Source: Desulfovibrio sp. OttesenSCG-928-G15 (GTDB lineage Bacteria > Desulfobacterota > Desulfovibrionia > Desulfovibrionales > Desulfovibrionaceae). From it: a stretch of 10,709 nt of DNA. Positions 6,575 through 10,709 of this stretch are shown piece after piece. The stretch spans positions 1-10,709 of the forward strand of contig JAJDIC010000073.1 in assembly GCA_030266525.1 (NCBI GenBank), written 5' to 3'. Made by a program: the position numbers and the translations under genes. Position 1 is the stretch's first letter. Each line of letters starts with the position of its first letter. Below the pieces are notes generated by a model. The model was given only the letters and a program-made list of their open reading frames with translations, was not told the DNA's origin and searched no databases.

Positions 6575-9027
6575 TGGCCCGCCACGCCCGGAAAACTCCC
6601 CGCAAGCCTGTCCAAAGCCGCAGAGCACAGCCTGCAAGTACCGTCGAAACAGCGCCGGGCGGCTTTGAAGACCTGCTTGCCAGCGTGTTGCACAAGGCAA
6701 ACCGCCCCTTGAGCCTGGACGAAATTCTGCGCATCACCCACCTTTCCCGGAGAAGCAAAAAAAGCATTGAAAACAGCTTGCATGCGTTGCAGGACAAAGG
6801 CCGCATCGTTCGCGCCGCAGGCGGCTGGGCAATGCGCGCAGGCCTGCAACACGTAACAGGCACCCTTGCCCTGCAACGGGCAGGAATGGGTTTCGTAACG
6901 CCCGAAAAGGGCGGGCGGGACATCTACATTCACCCTTCCGCCCTGAACGGGGCCTGGCATGGCGATAGCGTGGAAGTGCTGGTGCTGCCCGGCAAACGCG
7001 GCCCCAGCATTGAAGGACGCATTGTCCGCGTCATCATGCGCGGGCAGGCGGAAATAACCGCCCATGCCGTAAAAAAGCAAGACGATGCCTGGGTTTGCGT
7101 TCCCACGGACAACCGTATCCCGGCCCTTTTCCTGGGCAGGCAGGAGCAAAACGCCCCCCCGGTAAAAGAAGGCGATCTGCTTGTGCTCAAACCCGGCGAA
7201 ACGCAGGGCGAACACCTGTATGCCGCGTTAATCACGGGCAACCTGGAGCATGAAGACAGCCCCTCTGCCCAGGAACGCATCGTCAAAATACACCACAGCA
7301 TTCCCGGCCCCTTCCCGCCTGCGGTATTGCAGGAAGTACAGGCCCTGCCCCCTGCCCCGCGCCCGCAAGATCTGGCGGGGCGTGAAGACCTGACAGCGCT
7401 CGGCTTTGTAACCATCGATGGGCGCAACGCACGCGATTTTGACGACGCCATCTTTGTGGAAGAAATCAGCGGCAAGCAAAACGCCCGTACCGATGCAAAC
7501 ACATCAACCCCAAGCTCTGCCCTGCCTCCTGGCGCGGACACGGCCCCCGGCACGGGCATTGCTCCCGGCGCGGCCCCCGGCTTTCGCCTGTATGTCGCCA
7601 TAGCAGATGTAGCACACTATGTGCCGCAAGGCAGCGCCCTGGACGCCCAGGCCCGCTTGCGCGGCAATTCCTGCTACTTCCCCCTTTCCGTGGAACCGAT
7701 GCTGCCCGAAGCCCTGTCAAACGGGCTGTGCAGCCTCAACCCCGGCGTGCCCCGCCTGGTCATGGTGGCGGACATGCATTTTAATGCCGCCGGAGCACGG
7801 CTTGACGCCCGGTTTTACCCGGCCTTCATCCAAAGCGCGGCCAGGCTGACCTATGGGCAAATCGAGCGCGGCCTGCTGCTTGGGCAAGAGCCGGACAAAA
7901 CAGACTTGCACCCCTTTCTACCCATGCTCAGCAAAGTGCGTAAACTGGCGGAAATACTGCTTTCTTTGCGTCTTATCAGAGGAGGGCTGGACTTTGACCT
8001 GCCCGAAAGCCAAGCGCTTTTCTCCCCGGAAGGCAGGCTGACCGGCTTTGAAAAAAAGCATCGGCACTTCGGGCACAGAATGATTGAGGAATGCATGCTT
8101 GCCGCCAACGCGGCGGTAGCCGAATTGTTACGCGACCGTTCCGAAGGCACGCTTTACAGGGTGCACCAGCCGCCAGACCCGGACAAGCTTCTTGCCTTGC
8201 GCGATTTTTTGTACAAAAGCGGCCTTGTCGCTGACTTCCCTCCGGCATCCGGCAAAAGCGCCCGGCCCTCGGGCAGGAGCTTTGCTTCCTCCGGTAAAAA
8301 AAAGCCGGGAAAAGCCGCCCGGAGCAAAAACCCGCCTTCGGCAACTGAGCTTTGCCGCCTCCTGACCAGCGTGCGCGGCAGCGCTTCGGAGTACGTGGTA
8401 ACACGCCTGATGCTGCGCTCCATGATGCAGGCCATGTACCAGTGTGACAATGAAGGGCATTACGGCCTCGCCTTGCGCTGTTACTGCCACTTCACCTCCC
8501 CCATCCGGCGCTATGCGGACCTTGTGGTCCACCGCTCGTTGAAGCACGCCCTCGGGCTGGAAAAAGAAACCGTGCGCCCGCTGACCCGCGCCCGTCTGGA
8601 AAGTATTGCCCTGCATATCAACGAAACGGAGCGTACCGCTGCGGAAGCCGAGCGGGAAATCGCCAGGAGGCTGAGCATCCTTTTCATGCAGGACCGGGTA
8701 GGTGAACATTTTTCCGGCACTATCAGCGGGGTGACCGATTTCGCGCTGTTTGTGGAATTGAGCGAACTCGCGGCAGAAGGCATGATCCGGCTTTCTTCCC
8801 TGCCGGGAGATTATTACGACTTTCTGCCGGAAAGGCAGGAACTGCGCGGCCGGGCAACGGGCAAAACCTTCCGTCTTGGCATGCCCATAGAGGTCGCCCT
8901 GCTTGACGCAAGCCTGACCCGGCTGGAAATGCTGTTTGCCCCTGCGCACAATGCCCCCCTTCCGGCAAAGGAACGTAGCCGGAAAAAAGGAGCGGGGACG
9001 TTCAAAAAAACGAAGGAGAGATCATGA
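6574..9027 (+). CDS. rnr: Ribonuclease R (RNB-family 3'-5' exoribonuclease)
   Basis: RNase R degrades structured RNA processively from the 3' end in the cytoplasm. The 817-residue product shows, in order: a basic N-terminus; a winged-helix region (about 27-75); cold-shock-like RNA-binding domains (about 90-245); the RNB catalytic domain with DGRNARDFDDA (282-292), where Asp282, 288, 290 and 291 are the expected metal ligands; YCHFTSPIRRYADLVVHR in its C-terminal part; and an S1 domain (about 709-785). The lysine-rich tail is typical. Two insertions stand out: a Pro/Gly/Ala-rich stretch at about 298-336 inside the RNB domain, and a Ser/Lys/Pro-rich one at about 552-589. The ATG at 6574 is chosen because it overlaps the lpxK stop and gives the family-like N-terminus; an in-frame upstream ATG at 6496 lies inside lpxK. 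The Shine-Dalgarno is weak (GGAG, 11 nt upstream). The stop overlaps the next gene (ATGA). Confidence 0.95.
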   Translation: MARHARKTPRKPVQSRRAQPASTVETAPGGFEDLLASVLHKANRPLSLDEILRITHLSRRSKKSIENSLHALQDKGRIVRAAGGWAMRAGLQHVTGTLALQRAGMGFVTPEKGGRDIYIHPSALNGAWHGDSVEVLVLPGKRGPSIEGRIVRVIMRGQAEITAHAVKKQDDAWVCVPTDNRIPALFLGRQEQNAPPVKEGDLLVLKPGETQGEHLYAALITGNLEHEDSPSAQERIVKIHHSIPGPFPPAVLQEVQALPPAPRPQDLAGREDLTALGFVTIDGRNARDFDDAIFVEEISGKQNARTDANTSTPSSALPPGADTAPGTGIAPGAAPGFRLYVAIADVAHYVPQGSALDAQARLRGNSCYFPLSVEPMLPEALSNGLCSLNPGVPRLVMVADMHFNAAGARLDARFYPAFIQSAARLTYGQIERGLLLGQEPDKTDLHPFLPMLSKVRKLAEILLSLRLIRGGLDFDLPESQALFSPEGRLTGFEKKHRHFGHRMIEECMLAANAAVAELLRDRSEGTLYRVHQPPDPDKLLALRDFLYKSGLVADFPPASGKSARPSGRSFASSGKKKPGKAARSKNPPSATELCRLLTSVRGSASEYVVTRLMLRSMMQAMYQCDNEGHYGLALRCYCHFTSPIRRYADLVVHRSLKHALGLEKETVRPLTRARLESIALHINETERTAAEAEREIARRLSILFMQDRVGEHFSGTISGVTDFALFVELSELAAEGMIRLSSLPGDYYDFLPERQELRGRATGKTFRLGMPIEVALLDASLTRLEMLFAPAHNAPLPAKERSRKKGAGTFKKTKERS

Positions 9028-9983
9028 CCGCCTCCCCCAAGGTAGATGTTGCCGTCAACATTTTTGCCAAGCCCTACCAGACCTCGCTCTCTGTCCTGTC
9101 GCTGCTCAGAGCCTGTGACAAACATATAGACCGCATCTACTTGCAGTTTGAAGCCTACGGCTCCACCTTCGACGGTGTGCCCCCCTATGTTATTGCCGAT
9201 TATCTGGGCGACCGGGCCGTTGTCAGACAGCCCAAATACTGGCTCAAGCGCGAAGCGCCCCAGTTGGACCGCCTTTCCGACTCCGAGTACCGGCACAGCA
9301 TACGTTACCAGTACGCCTTTGAAAATACAGATAAAAATTTCCTTTTTATCATGCACAACGACGTGTTGATTAAAAAAGACATTATCGGGAGCATGCTCGA
9401 AAAGATTGACGGTGCCTTTGCCATCGGCCAACTGGGGCAATGCTGGAACTGCCCGGCCAAGGACGGCCCCAGCGTAGCAGCCGCAGGTCTTGGCGACACG
9501 CCCTGCACACCGGACAGGTACAGGGAATTTCAGCCCGATGCAGCGTCGCTTGCGCGGCTGTACACCATTGCCCGCGATAACGGCGTGTTTGTACGCCCCT
9601 ATGATGAAGACTGGGAAAAGCAGTACTCCCAAAGCGGCTGGCCCCTGCCCGAGTGCCGTGTAAGCGAATGGAGCTGCCTTGTGGATATTGCCCAAACCCG
9701 CGCTCTGACTTGGCCGGACGGACCGGTTACCGCCTTTGGCGCGTTTGAACAATGCGGAACCGGCTGTCTGGATACGGCTGTCGCCTGGTTTCGTCAGTTG
9801 AACCGGCACGGCCTGTTTGCCCGGCACATCAATATCGAGCCGTACATGACCCACTGGGTAGGAACCGGTAAAAAATCTGAATACAAATACAGCCAGGCGG
9901 AAGGCAACGCCCGCTCCATTTTGCAAAAAAGCTTCGCGCCCTATGTAACCTGGTGCAAGAAACAAGGGAACGGATTATTTTAA
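9024..9983 (+). CDS. Glycosyltransferase-like protein of unknown function
   Basis: The 319-residue protein starts at an ATG overlapping the rnr stop by 4 nt, with AAGGAGAG about 6 nt upstream, so it is surely translated with rnr. Its start (VDVAVNIFAKPYQTSLSVLSLLR, with an alternating beta-strand and helix look) and the later FLFIMHNDVLIKKDIIGSML (106-125) resemble the nucleotide-sugar half of GT-A enzymes. His111-Asn112-Asp113 sits where a DxD motif is expected. Another notable stretch is GQLGQCWNCPA (135-145). There is no signal peptide or membrane segment. Linkage to lpxK suggests cell-surface glycan or lipopolysaccharide work, but that is inference, and the true family may be a GT-like domain of unknown function. 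Confidence 0.6.
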   Translation: MTASPKVDVAVNIFAKPYQTSLSVLSLLRACDKHIDRIYLQFEAYGSTFDGVPPYVIADYLGDRAVVRQPKYWLKREAPQLDRLSDSEYRHSIRYQYAFENTDKNFLFIMHNDVLIKKDIIGSMLEKIDGAFAIGQLGQCWNCPAKDGPSVAAAGLGDTPCTPDRYREFQPDAASLARLYTIARDNGVFVRPYDEDWEKQYSQSGWPLPECRVSEWSCLVDIAQTRALTWPDGPVTAFGAFEQCGTGCLDTAVAWFRQLNRHGLFARHINIEPYMTHWVGTGKKSEYKYSQAEGNARSILQKSFAPYVTWCKKQGNGLF

Positions 9984-10025
9984 TATGCCTCCGGCAACCA
10001 AGGGGGCAGCGTCCTCTTTTAAAGT

Positions 10026-10043
10026 GGCTGGCTCCCGCCAGCC
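10026..10043 (+). other. GC-rich hairpin downstream of the glycosyltransferase-like gene
   Basis: A perfect 7-bp stem GGCTGGC/GCCAGCC has a TCCC loop, 42 nt after the TAA at 9981. No T-tract follows directly, so alone it is not a classical terminator. It precedes the A/T-run hairpin at 10058 and may help protect the 3' end of the message. Confidence 0.5.
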
Positions 10044-10057
10044 CTCCGCCTCTATCC

Positions 10058-10083
10058 AAAAAGGAAGCGAAGCAAACCTTTTT
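10058..10083 (+). terminator. Probable rho-independent terminator of the lpxK operon
   Basis: AAAAAGG/CCTTTTT encloses AAGCGAAGCAAA and runs into TTTTTCTCTTATTTC. It is nearly identical to the minus-strand hairpin at 3618-3593, including the GCGAAGC loop core and the CTCTTAT box. The stem is short, so termination strength is uncertain. Confidence 0.55.
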
Positions 10084-10244
10084 CTCTTATTTCTTCCAAA
10101 ACAGCGGGAGCCGGGAAAACGCCGAGTTTTTTCGTCTGGCAAGGCGCGCGTCCTTTATGAAAAGGGGCTGGACTCTTCGGTCCTGCCCCTCTTCATAAAG
10201 GACGCAGCAACGCAGTCCAGACGGAAAAAATCGGCGTTTTCCTA
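10058..10244 (+). repeat. Composite inverted-repeat element, copy 2
   Basis: After the hairpin at 10058-10083 comes a long palindrome. The outer stem is 10114-10125 with 10231-10242. T6 10127-10132 pairs with A6 10225-10230. CGTCTGG 10133-10139 pairs with CCAGACG 10217-10223. Single G bulges are at 10126 and 10224. Internal loops are 10140-10147 (8 nt) and 10206-10216 (11 nt). The inner stem is 10148-10168 with 10185-10205 (21 pairs). A T-T mismatch is followed by GGAC/GTCC with a six-base loop. Read on the minus strand it aligns without gaps to copy 1 at 3424-3555. Arm differences are compensated and the internal loops are identical. It lies between the convergent glycosyltransferase-like and AsmA-like genes, and the stop codon of the latter is its outer edge. 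Confidence 0.9.
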
Positions 10245-10709
10245 CTGGCCGGGGTGACCTGTCTGATTCTTATGCGGAGCCACGGTTGTCCGTTTCTTTG
10301 GGGCGGAGGGGGCCTTGTCGTCCTTGTCGCCTTTGGCCAGGTTGCCTAGCCCCTGAATGGCGTAAGCCGGAAGCATCAGTACTCCCTTGACCAGGCCGAA
10401 CATGGTGGAGCCTGCATTCTGTACGGTTTCCACTACCATGTTTGCGCCGCGCACCTGCATTTTGGGGTCATAGACGCTGCCGTAAATTCTTACCGGCACA
10501 GTCGGCACCTTGGCAAAGGTCACGCTGACATCCATGTCATAGTCTTTTGACACAAGGCTGTACCATCCGGCTCCGCTCATATCTACCATGGGGCCTTTGA
10601 GGGTGAAGTTTTTGGAGCGCAAGACGCCCTTCTCAATGGCCCCGCTGGCTGAGGCGTTGGAAAAGGTATTGCGCACGTTGGACTTATCGCCCCCCACAAA
10701 ACTCGGGTA
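10242..10709 (-). CDS. C-terminal part of an AsmA-like envelope protein (5' end off the window)
   Basis: About 155 residues of an open minus-strand frame are visible, running past the right edge. A GTG at 10697 is not taken as the start because the frame continues upstream. The region NTFSNASASGAIEKGVL, then LRSKNFTLKGPMVDMSGAGW, DYDMDVSVTF and VPVRIYGSVYDPKMQV, matches the typical C-terminal pattern of AsmA-family proteins: a 'free-for-inspection' beta-strand repeat, then a 'V-P-V-R-I-x-G-x-x-x-D-P' strand. Family knowledge: AsmA-like proteins are inner-membrane-anchored, periplasm-spanning bridges linked to phospholipid transport and outer-membrane integrity. The tail (GDKDDKAPSAPKKRTTVAPH) is charged, Lys/Pro-rich and probably disordered. 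The stop TAG overlaps the outer stem of the repeat element. Confidence 0.68.
   Translation of the reverse strand, partial: YPSFVGGDKSNVRNTFSNASASGAIEKGVLRSKNFTLKGPMVDMSGAGWYSLVSKDYDMDVSVTFAKVPTVPVRIYGSVYDPKMQVRGANMVVETVQNAGSTMFGLVKGVLMLPAYAIQGLGNLAKGDKDDKAPSAPKKRTTVAPHKNQTGHPGQ

Noticed and set aside
5390..6700. 436-residue minus-strand open frame opposite lpxK
   Set aside because: It is antisense shadow sequence; the plus strand encodes clear LpxK and RNase R motifs.

Overview
The window looks like chromosomal DNA of a Gram-negative anaerobe, most likely a Desulfovibrio-type bacterium. The reasons are moderately high GC, an lpxK gene (so lipid A and an outer membrane), a protein of the D-proline/glycine reductase family, a GH57/DUF3536 protein, and 3'-end hairpin motifs of a kind I associate with that genus. 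The genus is inference from memory; no rRNA or tRNA is present to fix it.

Layout. Positions 1-2174 (minus) hold a glycoside hydrolase family 57 protein whose C-terminus runs off the left edge. A 538-base gap follows, containing a promoter and a strongly structured leader for a Bax inhibitor-1/YccA-type membrane protein (2713-3426, plus). Between that gene and the convergent gene at 3715-5028 (minus) lies a ~190-base composite inverted-repeat element. The minus gene resembles D-proline reductase PrdA with its two halves in swapped order, like a fusion of PrdE to PrdD. A divergent intergenic region (5029-5356) carries a promoter and ~200-nt leader for the minus gene, and a promoter for a tightly coupled plus-strand operon: lpxK (5357-6574), rnr for RNase R (6574-9027) and a glycosyltransferase-like gene of unknown function (9024-9983). 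Start and stop codons overlap at both junctions. A second copy of the composite element then lies before the 3' end of an AsmA-like gene (10242-10709, minus, N-terminus off the right edge).

How the genes fit together. LpxK, the glycosyltransferase-like protein and the AsmA-like protein suggest an envelope theme, with RNase R as an RNA-decay housekeeping enzyme inside the operon. The reductase-like protein has no PrdB/GrdB selenoprotein partner in the window.

Most noteworthy. The two composite elements align without gaps over their ~130-nt long-hairpin part. They differ at seven base-pair positions by full compensatory changes, while their internal loops are identical. Both sit in convergent intergenic regions, in the same orientation relative to their neighbours, with a TAG stop codon exactly at the outer edge of the stem. 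This is good evidence for a conserved structured element, RNA or DNA. Other points are the swapped-domain PrdA-like protein lacking the processing cysteine, mutually exclusive helices in the BI-1 leader, and an Asp-to-Asn change at the BI-1 pH-sensor position.
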